Translations under genes and position numbers: made by a program
Source of the DNA: Karstenula rhodostoma CBS 690.94
Lineage: Eukaryota; Ascomycota; Dothideomycetes; Pleosporales; Didymosphaeriaceae
Assembly: GCA_010093485.1 (NCBI GenBank)
Contig: MU001501.1
Coordinates: forward strand, 1,071,052-1,135,051
Direction of reading: 5' to 3'
Length of the DNA: 64,000 nucleotides
The notes under the pieces: generated by a model
The model's input: the letters and a program-made list of their open reading frames with translations, nothing else
Database searches by the model: none
Told to the model about the DNA's origin: nothing
Shown: piece by piece, positions 35,254 to 44,209 of the stretch
Layout: each line of letters begins with the position of its first letter
Position numbering within the stretch: position 1 is the first letter of the stretch

Positions 35254-36195
35254 GGTCGACGGGTTTTCTGTTTTCGTGAGCATAGTTTGGACTGGTCTTG
35301 CATTTGGCGTTTGGGTAATGGCTGATTACTTCACGAAGCATGACGATGTACAACGAGAGCATAAGACATAGAAACTAAGGAACGGAGACGGTGTTGGTCT
35401 TTGAGAACTCTACTTTTTTCTATCTCTTTTGCGTGAGACTTGAGATAAGCAACGCAATTGTGGTTCGGTCAATTCTTCATCATGGTGTGATAGAGCTCGG
35501 TCACACCTTGCAATGCCACGTCCTCTAAGCTGCTCTGCCTGGGTTGCCGCAGTGGGTAGCTGTGCTGCTTCTACATGGCCACCGGGACTGGATGGCACCG
35601 GGAGGCGCGGCGGCAATGTCTTGCGCACCTGCCAAGCGTAAGTCACTCTCTTGTAATTGCAGTTCAAGACACTTCCTTTCAGTCTGTGCACCATCTCCCT
35701 TGTTCGTGTCGAGCGCACTCGCCATGGGGCTGTAGGAAACTGGAGACGCGAAAGAGAATTTGGCGATGTCTGTGATGGAACAGGATACGCCAAGTGGCAA
35801 CAACGGGCCACCACAAAAACGCGCGCGCGTTGGCAGTGCACCCAGGACAGCGGCGAAAGACGGCGGCCAGCTGGCCAAAAAGAAACAAGCCACCCTACCC
35901 GCGCCATGGTCTGTCGAGACTACACTTAGGCCCAAGGGAGATGCAAATGCAACTGGGAAAGATTGAAAGACAAAGAAGCGTACTGGACTGGAGCGAAGTC
36001 AGGTACAGTTGCGCATGAAAAGGGGTGATAGGTAATGATTGAGCGTCGCGTGGGGAGAAATTCGAGGCACTGCATATATACATACACTACTCCATATCTG
36101 AATGACGGCCTCTTATATATGCTTCTTGGACTGTCTTCGATACTGTGCGCTTCTCGGCATAACCACAATCACTACTGATTGACGACGTCGTTGGG
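35254..36195. other. Transition from gene-dense region to accessory island
   Basis: No firm gene. A 68-codon plus frame at 35760-35966 has a basic PQKRARVG motif resembling a nuclear localisation signal and may be a leftover first exon. The sequence becomes more AT-rich after about 36000. Confidence 0.4.
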
Positions 36196-36898
36196 ATGAC
36201 AATATTCGGTAATAGCCGTCGACCGGATTCGGCACCGACGAAGTCCGACAGGGAAGGAGCTACGGGAGGCACTCACCCACGCTCGTGCACCCCAATCAAT
36301 GACAGCCCGCCTCGTCGTCCTGCAATACCTTGTCATCCGCTTCTGTTGCTCCCGACACACCCAGCTCCCTGCAGATGTCTCACCATGGAACCGCACCATA
36401 GCCCGGCAAGACAGATCGAGCAATCCTCTCACATGTCCGCAGAGTTGCGCGCAGAAGGAAGTATCTACTGGGCGGATGATTGGAATGGAATTTGGTGAGT
36501 GCCTTCCTGGTGGCGGGCGTGCGTCCCAGGCCTGACAGAAATGTAGTGGAGCAGAGTACGCCCAGTTGCGCAACGATGGAACAGTCGCCTCGACGTATAC
36601 AACAGAGTATCTTCGTCGCCTGAAGAACTACGACGTACTACGAGCTTCTTCCTGCGCTAAGCTCACAGCAACTGATCGTAACAGTTACCCCACCTCGCTC
36701 CGATGGGCACACCCAGTGCCATTCATGTCCTGGGGGAACTCCTCAGGCTCCCAATACTACGAAGCGGTCGGACAATCGACCTACGCACCACACCCTGGAG
36801 CTCCGCCCCGCGGGATCCAGACAAGCGTCATTCCATTGAGTTTTGACTGTTCCGATGGACACGAGGACGTGCGATCCGGAGACCCGAGCAATATTAAT
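36196..36898 (+). pseudogene. 5' part of an unidentified gene cut by a MITE
   Basis: A frame beginning at 36196 (or 36385) runs to GTGAGT at 36495. It resumes after ATGTAG at 36547 in a compatible phase, giving IYWADDWNGICGAEYAQLRN and a further 110 residues (to EDVRSGDPSNIN). The frame then enters MITE copy 2 at 36899 and ends in its sequence. I do not recognise the family. The intron with correct phase argues that this was a real gene, and the MITE has truncated it. Confidence 0.55.
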
Positions 36899-37045
36899 CT
36901 CTCACGGGAAGGTGAACACCGACGATACAGTATTAGGTTAAGATTCTAAATTTGTATAGTAAGCTAAGTTACTCCAGGATTAACTATTCTATATCTGAAT
37001 AGTAAACGCTTTAGCTTATATCCAGTCTTTATGTTCCCATGAGAG
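36899..37045 (-). mobile_element. MITE copy 2 (147 bp)
   Basis: Terminal inverted repeats: CTCTCACGGGAA at 36899 and, at the other end, TTCCCATGAGAG. The interior is AT-rich and matches the copy at 56660-56804 in opposite orientation over its whole length. It interrupts an open frame. Confidence 0.88.
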
Positions 37046-38495
37046 ATCGGTGCCTTTATGTACCTTTAAAGGTATGTTGGCCAGATATCAACATAGTACC
37101 ATGGTAAAGTGGAACGAAACTTTTGCAAGCGATAACAATACTCAGGAGATCACAGTTGTTGAGGTTGTGAAGAAGATATACGGCCGCTTCAAGATGTCGC
37201 CCCCGCACAATCACGACACCGTCGAAAAATAGTCCATTGCCCTGATCGCGAAGGCGATGCTCGAATCAAGCTCAACCTTCCTCGGAGTCATCCCCATTCA
37301 GCTTTCACGACACGAAGCTGGCCTGGACAGCCGTCGATGTTGGGCTGTCATGATTGAGACCATCACAGCGCTCAATATTTTACCCGTACATCTCTGGGTG
37401 AGAGAGTCCTCAGCACGATGTGGGTCGGCTGAGACTGACTACAAGTACGGACATGAGCGGGGGCCCTGGTCGACCTCAAAGTCTTGGCGACAGCGAGCCA
37501 TCCCATTCTCAGCTGACCGGTTCCTCCAGCTGTATGCGAAGGAGGAGGGCCAGCCACTCTTAGCGGTCCAGGACGTGGAAGCAGTGTGTCGAAGCCATAT
37601 CACGAAGAATGAGAACAATGACATTGGACCAGACAGTAAACCCATATGGGCTGATCGGTTCTACATCCCCTTTATGGGATTGTTTAAAGTCTTATAATGC
37701 AAACATCATTGACGGGGAGGTGAGTTGCAAATTCTCGGAGTTCTGCCCATTTTCGACGCTGCCAAACGCTATACTGTGAGCATCACTGCCTCTGTGCGGC
37801 AGAGAAATATATTCAGCTCCTTGCCGCCCATTCAGACCAAATTCGCAAACAGCTGTTCATGGACAGACCTCTACTCCAGGACGTGAAGTTCAAGGATGAC
37901 ACGAACGCGAACAACTCTATCCGGCAACTATATCAGCTCGCTCACGACTACCACCTATGGCTGTTGAATTGGGAGTACGTGCCGACTCCGAGTATGTTTC
38001 CAGTCAGTATTGAGGTGAGCGTCCAGGACCTCTGGACGGGAAAGGATATTGTATCAGCAGGAATAGACTACGGTCTAAGCCTGGACGCGTTACACGCACT
38101 GATTGAACCTCACGAACAACTACCAGCGACGGTGGGTCGAGTCGAAACTGAAGCATATCCACTACCCGGAGACTAGGACCACGGGAATGACGATGGCACA
38201 GGTCGGTGAGCGGCTACGTGCTAAGGGTTACAAGGCTCATACTCACGATTGGCGAGTTGGCATGCAGCCCCAGACATGATCTTAATACACAAGGCCCTCA
38301 AAGGCGACGACAGGGTCTATATGTACTATAATCAAGGAATCTACTGCATGTCATTAGAATCTGGAGACACCGGTATGCTCGACTGACTGGTGTACACCAG
38401 AGACTCTGATGCCTGCACAAAATCTTACCTATACTGTGTTACCCCATACCGCTTCTGCCACATATTGAGCAACAGCTTATAACTTGCTGCACTTG
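37046..38495 (+). pseudogene. Degenerate multi-exon coding sequence, unidentified
   Basis: Several plus-strand frames look like leftovers of one gene. They are 37257-37697 (with a possible in-frame 48-nt intron beginning GTGAGAGAG and ending TACAAG), 37859-38176 (QLYQLAHDYHLWLLNWEYVP), and a fragment just after 38176. Stops and phase changes separate them. They may be the continuation of the gene cut by the MITE upstream, but no motif proves it. No known family recognised. Confidence 0.4.
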
Positions 38496-39565
38496 CTATC
38501 GATCTAGTCCAATGCGCTTCTTGTAGGGTTGCCGGAGGCATCGGGCTTGGACCTGACCTTTGCCTCGACGACATAAACTGATGGTAGAGTACCCTACTTG
38601 ATTTTCTTCACTGGCTGAGTGACTCCTGTTCATCGCCAATGCGTGGATGCTTGGTGGGATACGCGGCTCAACATCGCTAATCTTCTCCCGTTCCACTGAC
38701 GTATTGGACTTCTCCGCCACGGTCGCTTCGGGCGTTTCGTGGATTCCAGGTTGACTATGCACCTGGGGCGGTGGATATCTGCTGATCACCAGGTATGCAG
38801 GGATGTACTGGGTAGGGTGTGGGTAGCGCAGCTCGTCCCCGTAGGCTGCCTCGAGGGTTGTTTTAATCGTGGGGAAAGCCTCACGATACGAGCCGTAAGC
38901 CTCGCTAGAGAGTCGATTTCCAACAGCCTCAAGCGAGTACGTTGACGAGATGACCTGCAGGGCCGGTAGACGGGTTGCGACCATGCGATTTCCAAGGCTC
39001 GAGGCTGGGTGTCCGCCACGGGTGTATTGCCGTTGACCAACGAGCTGCCGGACTTGTCTTCAGTCTCAGTCTTCTCGGTGGACACGATGCCACCGTCGCT
39101 CTTGGGGTGGGGTTCACTGTCCGAAACCGGCGTACTTGGTAGGACCTGGCTACTGAGCAACGGGCTGCCGGGTTCGTCCTGAGCTGTGATCATTTCAGTG
39201 GATCTCGTGTCTGCAGGCTGGTCAGTCTAATGCATGGTTACAGGCTCTCCACGCCTATCCGTGATTAGCATACTTACTAACGGTCTTTGGTGGAGAGCTA
39301 GTTCCTGTCGGACAGCATATTTCAAGGAAGTAGCGTCGCGTCGACGGATGGGGACAGGAGTCTTGAGGTCGAGCGGCCGACGGGCGGCGGATGGTGGATA
39401 ATTGAAAGCTTGTCGAGGATGGGAAGATGGGAAGGCTGGAGGGGAGAGCGATCCAGGGTAGAAAGGAGCAACTAACCTCCGCACCGACCGACGCATGACA
39501 TCCATAGAATAGCCTTTGTCCCGAGTGCGTGCTGTATGAAGCCATTGTGCGTTGCAGGAAGGCAT
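38496..39565 (-). pseudogene. Duplicated decayed locus, unit A
   Basis: The minus frame 38496-38984 contains RLPALQVISSTYSLEAVGN followed by LSSEAYGSYREAFPTIK. The frame 38786-39193 (Ser/Thr/Asp-rich) precedes it but in another phase. The frame 39227-39565 lies further upstream. The first motif recurs in unit B (39819-40330), as does DNA near 39440-39500. Function unknown. Confidence 0.5.
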
Positions 39566-39818
39566 TCCCTACTAACATTTGTTCATAACCCCCTGTTTGG
39601 GCTCTCCGCGTCTCGGCTCGGCGCTGGCGGCGGCGGGGGCATGCTTTGTTGACGACGAGGTGGGCAAAAATAAATTAGACGGGATGGGGATCGAGTAGCT
39701 CTTTGTCGTATGCTGTTCGCAGTGTTGACGTAACTGTGAGGAGAGCCTCACGATATAAACCGTCAGGAGGGAAATAATAACAAAAAGATCGAGTTATCGA
39801 GTGTGTAGACAAATTTTT

Positions 39819-40330
39819 TCACAAAAAGGTGCTTCCCCTAGCTAACAGCTCAAAAATAAGCGTATTATATAAACCGTATACATCAATAGAAAGCCAGTTA
39901 CCGACTGTCTCGAGCGAGTACATTGACACAAGCACTTGCAGGGCTGGTAGACGGTCTTCGGTAGTGGCGCTTGAGGCTTGGTCACTGACTCTCGTTGCGG
40001 GCGCGTCGTGATTCGCCGCAGTCTCCATTGATTGGTGTCGTTTCCATGCATCCTGCTTCTGCGCGCTGGTCAGTCCACGCCATGGCTGCTCAGCTTACCG
40101 CTACCCTCGCTGGCGGGGTGCTTCAGTTGGGGCGTCATACTTCGGGCGAACAACGATGTTTCGGTCGATACACGAGGAGCATCTGCTGGCGGATGACGGA
40201 TGGCGGATGCAGTGTGGTAGATGATTGAGCGCTTGCCGGGTGGCGAAGGTTGGGGGCACAGCGACCCAGAGTCAGAAGGAGCAACTGAGCTCTAGATCGA
40301 CCGACGTATAACAAAATGTTATGGGGCACA
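39819..40330 (-). pseudogene. Duplicated decayed locus, unit B
   Basis: The minus frame 39819-40028 contains RLPALQVLVSMYSLETVGN and LSIDVYGLYN, clearly related to unit A. DNA at 40255-40315 (AGAAGGAGCAACTGAGCTC, CGACCGACGTATAAC) matches unit A near 39440-39500. Many differences are C-to-T or G-to-A, as expected after repeat-induced point mutation. Confidence 0.5.
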
Positions 40331-40932
40331 GCGTAGCTTCCAGGAGCGAGAATCAAGTTCTCCTTGTCGAGCAAGGACATGCGGTCGTCGACGATCTCCG
40401 CGTCTTGTGTTTCGTGCAGGCATCAAAGTCTCTGGTGTACACAAGTCAGTCGAGCATATCAGTGTCTCCAAATTCCAAATTCTAATGACATGCAGTATAT
40501 TCCTCGATCCAGTTTATGGTACATATAGACATTCTTACCCTACTGGAAGCGGTTTGGGAAGCAGTGAGGCTATGGCTAGAGGCTTTGTTAGATTGACCAA
40601 TATCCCTTCCAAAAGTAATTGTATATTGCAATCGCGAGAGTACTATATACATAATAACTCAGCTTATATTATCTACGCTGGGCGCGCCTTAGCCACTTTT
40701 TTGGTCCCCCTTTGTTCGTGCATTGGCAAAGCACAACGCGCCTTTTTGTCCCCCCTACTTCATTGAGTCACCCTACCTCATAGTGAATCTCTACAATATA
40801 TATATTATCTATAACAATTATGTTCGTGTTGGGGTTGTCTGAGGTTGAGATCCCCTCGCCTGATCCCCGGTCCACCACCACCACCTCTCCACCTCTCCAC
40901 CATCAAAAACAACGTTTCCAACGGCAAAAGCA
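40331..40932. other. AT-rich accessory sequence
   Basis: No gene is supported. Two direct repeats of a GCGCC...TTTTT(GG)TCCCCC motif occur near 40683-40710 and 40738-40755. Confidence 0.4.
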
Positions 40933-40960
40933 TGCATCAGCTGGGAATCGAACCCTGTCC
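40933..40960 (-). pseudogene. 3' fragment of a tRNA gene
   Basis: The minus strand reads a B box and T loop (GGGTTCGATTCCCAG) directly followed by an acceptor 3' strand CTGATGCA. The matching 5' strand GCATCAG and a D arm are absent in the 80 nt before the next tRNA gene. It is a fragment, not a full gene. Confidence 0.6.
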
Positions 40961-41021
40961 ACTGGCCAGTACTCCAGGCAAGGGGAAGGTAGTCAGTCTT
41001 ATATACGAAGGATATAAAAGC

Positions 41022-41026
41022 AAAAA
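41022..41026 (-). terminator. Oligo-T after tRNA-Gly
   Basis: Five T residues on the minus strand, 11 nt past the 3' end of tRNA-Gly, fit a Pol III terminator. Confidence 0.6.
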
Positions 41027-41037
41027 GTATTGAGACA

Positions 41038-41184
41038 TGCATCGGCCGGGCTAGTGATTATTAGTATACGCTCATATCTTTAGTAGATAGCTTAACTTAC
41101 AATCGAACCCGGGGCTAGCCGACATTGACTGGAGGCTATCCAGATCAATGGCAACGGCTAATTTTACCACTAAACCACCGATGC
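41038..41184 (-). tRNA. tRNA-Gly(GCC) with two introns
   Basis: Three exons: 41184-41149 (36 nt), 41122-41101 (22 nt) and 41050-41038 (13 nt), together 71 nt. The acceptor stem GCATCGG/CCGATGC pairs fully, with discriminator A. The D arm is GTTTAGTGGTAAAAT. The anticodon stem AGCCG/CGGCT pairs fully, with loop TTGCCAT. The T arm is CCGGG-TTCGATT-CCCGG. Intron 1 (41123-41148, 26 nt) sits at the canonical 37/38 site and folds into a hairpin (CATTGA...TCAATG with CTGG/CCAG). Intron 2 (41051-41100) splits the T arm after the T loop and has GT-AG intron signals. The two exon junctions restore a perfect tRNA. It lies 49 nt downstream of tRNA-Leu. Confidence 0.85.
41051..41100 (-). other. GT-AG intron-like insertion in the B box of tRNA-Gly
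   Basis: 50 nt. On the minus strand it begins GTAAGTTAAG, contains TACTAAT, and ends ATCACTAG. It separates GGTTCGATT from CCCGG. The signals match those of introns in nearby protein genes (for example GTAAGT...GCTAACTAATGCAG in bck1). Confidence 0.85.
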
Positions 41185-41186
41185 TG

Positions 41187-41190
41187 AAAA
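41187..41190 (-). terminator. T4 tract between tRNA-Leu and tRNA-Gly
   Basis: Four T residues lie 44 nt past tRNA-Leu and 2 nt before tRNA-Gly. This is weak for a fungal Pol III terminator. Confidence 0.35.
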
Positions 41191-41233
41191 GATGGAAGAC
41201 ATTCCCGAAACCCACTCTGAGAGCGGACGATAG

Positions 41234-41380
41234 TGATGAGAGTGGGACTCGAACCCACGCCACATACGTGACCAGGAAATAGTGTTAAGTAGACCTTAAC
41301 CTGGCGCCATAACCTAGGACTGTTAGTCGAGGTTTTGGTGTGGGAATGGATGATGAACATACCAACTCGGCCATCTCACC
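41234..41380 (-). tRNA. tRNA-Leu(TAA) with two introns
   Basis: Exons 41380-41363 (18 nt), 41313-41295 (19 nt) and 41276-41234 (43 nt) total 80 nt, a class II tRNA. The acceptor stem GGTGAGA/TCTCATC pairs fully with one G-U. The anticodon stem GCCAG/CTGGT has loop GTTAAGC, anticodon TAA. The variable arm is CAC-GTAT-GTG. The T arm is GTGGG-TTCGAGT-CCCAC. Intron 1 (41277-41294, 18 nt) is at the canonical 37/38 site and contains CTTAAC, the exact complement of the GTTAAG anticodon loop, as expected of a true tRNA intron. Intron 2 (41314-41362) sits in the D loop between the two conserved Gs. Confidence 0.85.
41314..41362 (-). other. GT-AG intron-like insertion in the A box of tRNA-Leu
   Basis: 49 nt. 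On the minus strand it begins GTATGTTCATC, contains the branch-like GACTAACAG, and ends TCCTAG. It separates GAGTTG from GTTATGGC, inside the A box and D loop. It shares no sequence with the tRNA-Gly insertion except the splice signals. Confidence 0.85.
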
Positions 41381-42865
41381 GTGATGTGATTGATGGGGAA
41401 AACTGCAAATGCGAGACATATATAGCAAATGATCAAAGCAATGGGAGACGACAGTGAGATTTCCTGTCGCACCAAAGACGGGAGCTATCTTGTGAAGACG
41501 GTGAGCCAGTGTTGGTGGCTAGGCTATGAGGGGAAGAATTTTTTCAAGTGCCCCGCTATGTGGACCTTAGACCCTATACCACCCCGAACCCCATCACAAC
41601 CCGAATTCCATGGCAGCCCCAATCAACAGTCTATACGCTCAACATGATACACCTGAAAATGCAATCGGCCGTGCAGAGAACCCCTCTTGGCTGGATTGTT
41701 TTACGTCCTACACACGGCTCGGCCATCTCTACGCGATCACAACACTGAGCCAGGAAACCTGCTTGGTGGCTGAATTCAGCATACAGAAGGTTGTTCCGGA
41801 CGCGTGCGGTGCTATAGTAGCCTTTGGACTGGAAGTTGCCGGACTGCACCGACTTCCTGCTACCTATCGTAACTATTCCTTCTACTACCGTGATAACTAA
41901 AGCACGAGGGACAACTTTCGCATCTTCAAAGACGCGCACATTCAAGAGCTCGTTGTTTTGTGAAATACACATCATTACCATCTCAATCATTAGCAAAGGG
42001 GCGGAAATGAAAGCCGATGCTATCCGTAAACCCTATCTTATATTTAGCTGCTCAAAGATATCATAGATACAAAAAATCATTATAGTACGAGTTACCTCAA
42101 AACACAATATATCAAGTAATTAGAGACTATCTAATTCTATAAACACTTCTATTGTCAATGTAAGGGTGTGCTCGAACAGTCCCAATCAAACTTACAGTCT
42201 CAGTCTCTGTGCGCTGTCTGGATCCGGAGCGACACCGTACAAACTCTCGTAAGGTACAGGGCAAACCTTGGATTTCCAAAAGATTTTTATCGGCGTCTAG
42301 CACCCCACTACTTAGCCATCTCACCCCGTCTCTCTCCTATACCGTGAGAGACACGGAGCTAATCCAAATATATAGTGCCCTGGTTCTTGAATTTGCATGA
42401 GAGACCTCAATAGGCCGGACCTATAGTCATACGAAATAAAAGAGCCCGTCGGAGTTCCGCGAACTCTGCAGGGTCGAGAAGACGAGTCGCTCACTTGCAA
42501 AGCATGTCATGTTATGAATTTCATGTGGTGCTTGGAAGAGCGATGCAGCGGTTTATGCCTTGGTAGGCAATCACCTTGGGATAACAAACATCTTCGTCTC
42601 CTAGTCTCGAGCACCTGAGTCAGTGTAGTGTGCGCGGCATACTTGGATTTTCCAGACTGGCTCATCTTCGCGTCTGTAGTGAACTTCACCATCATCACCA
42701 CGGAAAAACATGATATTTTAATCGGCCAGATACATTTCGACTGCTCAAGCTTAATAGATGCTACTAGTATTTACATGTCCGAAGCACGTCCAAGCCCCGA
42801 CGAAGTGTCAAGCCCATCAGCTCAACCAAGACACTGTGCTATGTACAAATCCTGTGTCACACACT
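41381..42865. other. Accessory sequence, no firm gene
   Basis: A 96-codon frame (41610-41900) and others have no recognisable motif. The 12-mer CTCGGCCATCTC at 41718-41729 repeats the 5' part of the tRNA-Leu (41366-41377). Sequence near 42000-42130 and 42350 is AT-rich. Confidence 0.4.
41418..41423 (-). promoter_or_regulatory. TATATA upstream of tRNA-Leu
   Basis: TATATA about 38 nt before the first base of tRNA-Leu. It could serve external Pol III or Pol II initiation. The spacing is only suggestive. Confidence 0.3.
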
Positions 42866-43851
42866 CTAGCTCCGTGAAGAGGAGTGTGTGGTATCAAGAT
42901 GTAGGAAGATTTTTCTATGCGACGAAGCGCCTAGCAAGGGCGCCCGAGGTCGGGTCGTGGATGTAGTGTCAGCACCCGCAGCACCGGCGCCAGCAGCAGC
43001 ATCTGCGGTTCCATCAGTCGCCGGAGCAGCAGTGCCGGCAACATCAGCAGCAGTGGTGTTACCTGCCGCGCTGCCTGCCGTCTGGAACGCAATAACACCA
43101 CCAAACGGCCCAGCGTTGTTTGCTATCCCAGTCAGCATCTGCCCGCACAATACATCAAGAAATGGGAAGCAACTCACAGTTCGCAATTTTTATAAGCACA
43201 CGTTCTGCTGGCCGGCGACAGTCCCTAGGAAGGTGGTTCCCGCCGGCACCGCGACGTTTATGGGGAAGTCCATGTTGACGTTGGACGCGCGGGCTACGAG
43301 ATCGCGGGCCGCGCAGGACTTTGCCGCCGGACCTGATGTTGCCCTTGTTGCCGGGGACGTCTGGGCTGGTTAGCATATACTCTTCTCGAGAAGGGGGAGA
43401 AATCGGAGAACAGAGCATACCAACGACAACATTCGCCTTGACACCGCTTGCAAACGCCCCGGTGCCCGTCGGATCGATCATCGCCTGAACGGGCCCCGCA
43501 TCATCGGTAGTAACGATGTGGAACGTGCCAGTGATGCTGCCGCCGTCGCTGACCTGGGGGAGCATGGCGCCGCTCTGGTCCATTGCTGCCGAAAGCATGT
43601 TGACACTGTTCTTGCCCTGGCCTGGCGTCTGACCGAGGCCGTTGGCCGCGATGTTGGTCTTGCCGAAGACGGTGGTGTCGACCTCGGTGACCTTGTTCTT
43701 TCAGGGGCCGGGGACGACGCCGCCCTGGATGCCGGTGGCGGTGCCGTTGCCCCCTGCGTCACCGGCCACGGCGGCGATTTTTCCATGTGCAGAGATGAGG
43801 GTGGGGGCGAGGGAGGGGTCGCGGAGACGAGGGCGTGGGCGTTGGAGTACA
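42866..43851 (-). pseudogene. Egh16/gas1-like secreted virulence-factor homologue, broken
   Basis: The minus strand retains the family body: GDAGGNGTATGIQ, then VNMLSAAMDQSGAMLPQVSD, GTGAFASGVKANVVV, NVNMDFPINVAVPAGTTFLG and NAGPFGGVIAFQTAG, then an Ala/Thr-rich tail. Two introns still have good signals (43361-43420 and 43123-43177). Lesions: the N-terminal frame does not join the body, a TGA stop replaces a Gly codon at 43701-43703, one extra base lies near 43325, and one base is missing near 43195. The expected secretion signal is not readable. Family members are secreted and expressed in appressoria of pathogens such as Blumeria and Magnaporthe. Confidence 0.8.
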
Positions 43852-44209
43852 TGGTTACTGTGGACTTGGTGGTGAAGTGAGTAGGGGGTGGATGGAGGGT
43901 TGATTAAACACTGGATTGGTGGATAGGAGGTTGGAAAGTGAAGCAGAGCAGTGAGCCAATCGCGCTGAGAAGAACAGAAGAACAGGTAAAGTGAGGGGTA
44001 GGTGTCTTGCCGTGTTCTGGAAGAGACAGTGCGACCAGCCGGTCCCACCCATAAAAAAAAAAGGCGTATCTCAACACTGCATGTGGACATGAAAGAAAAG
44101 AGTTGAGAATTGGCTGTTTTATCAGCGTACAATTATATACGTTATTCGTTAAGCCCGACAACTTGTCCGGCACCTGTGATCATCCACCATATTCCACCAC
44201 ATGCTCTGC
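43852..44209. other. Intergenic
   Basis: Upstream of the Egh16-like pseudogene and downstream of pyruvate decarboxylase. No gene seen. Confidence 0.5.

Noticed and set aside
40820..41033. Plus-strand short proteins over the tRNA region
   Set aside because: The sequence is explained by tRNA parts on the other strand.
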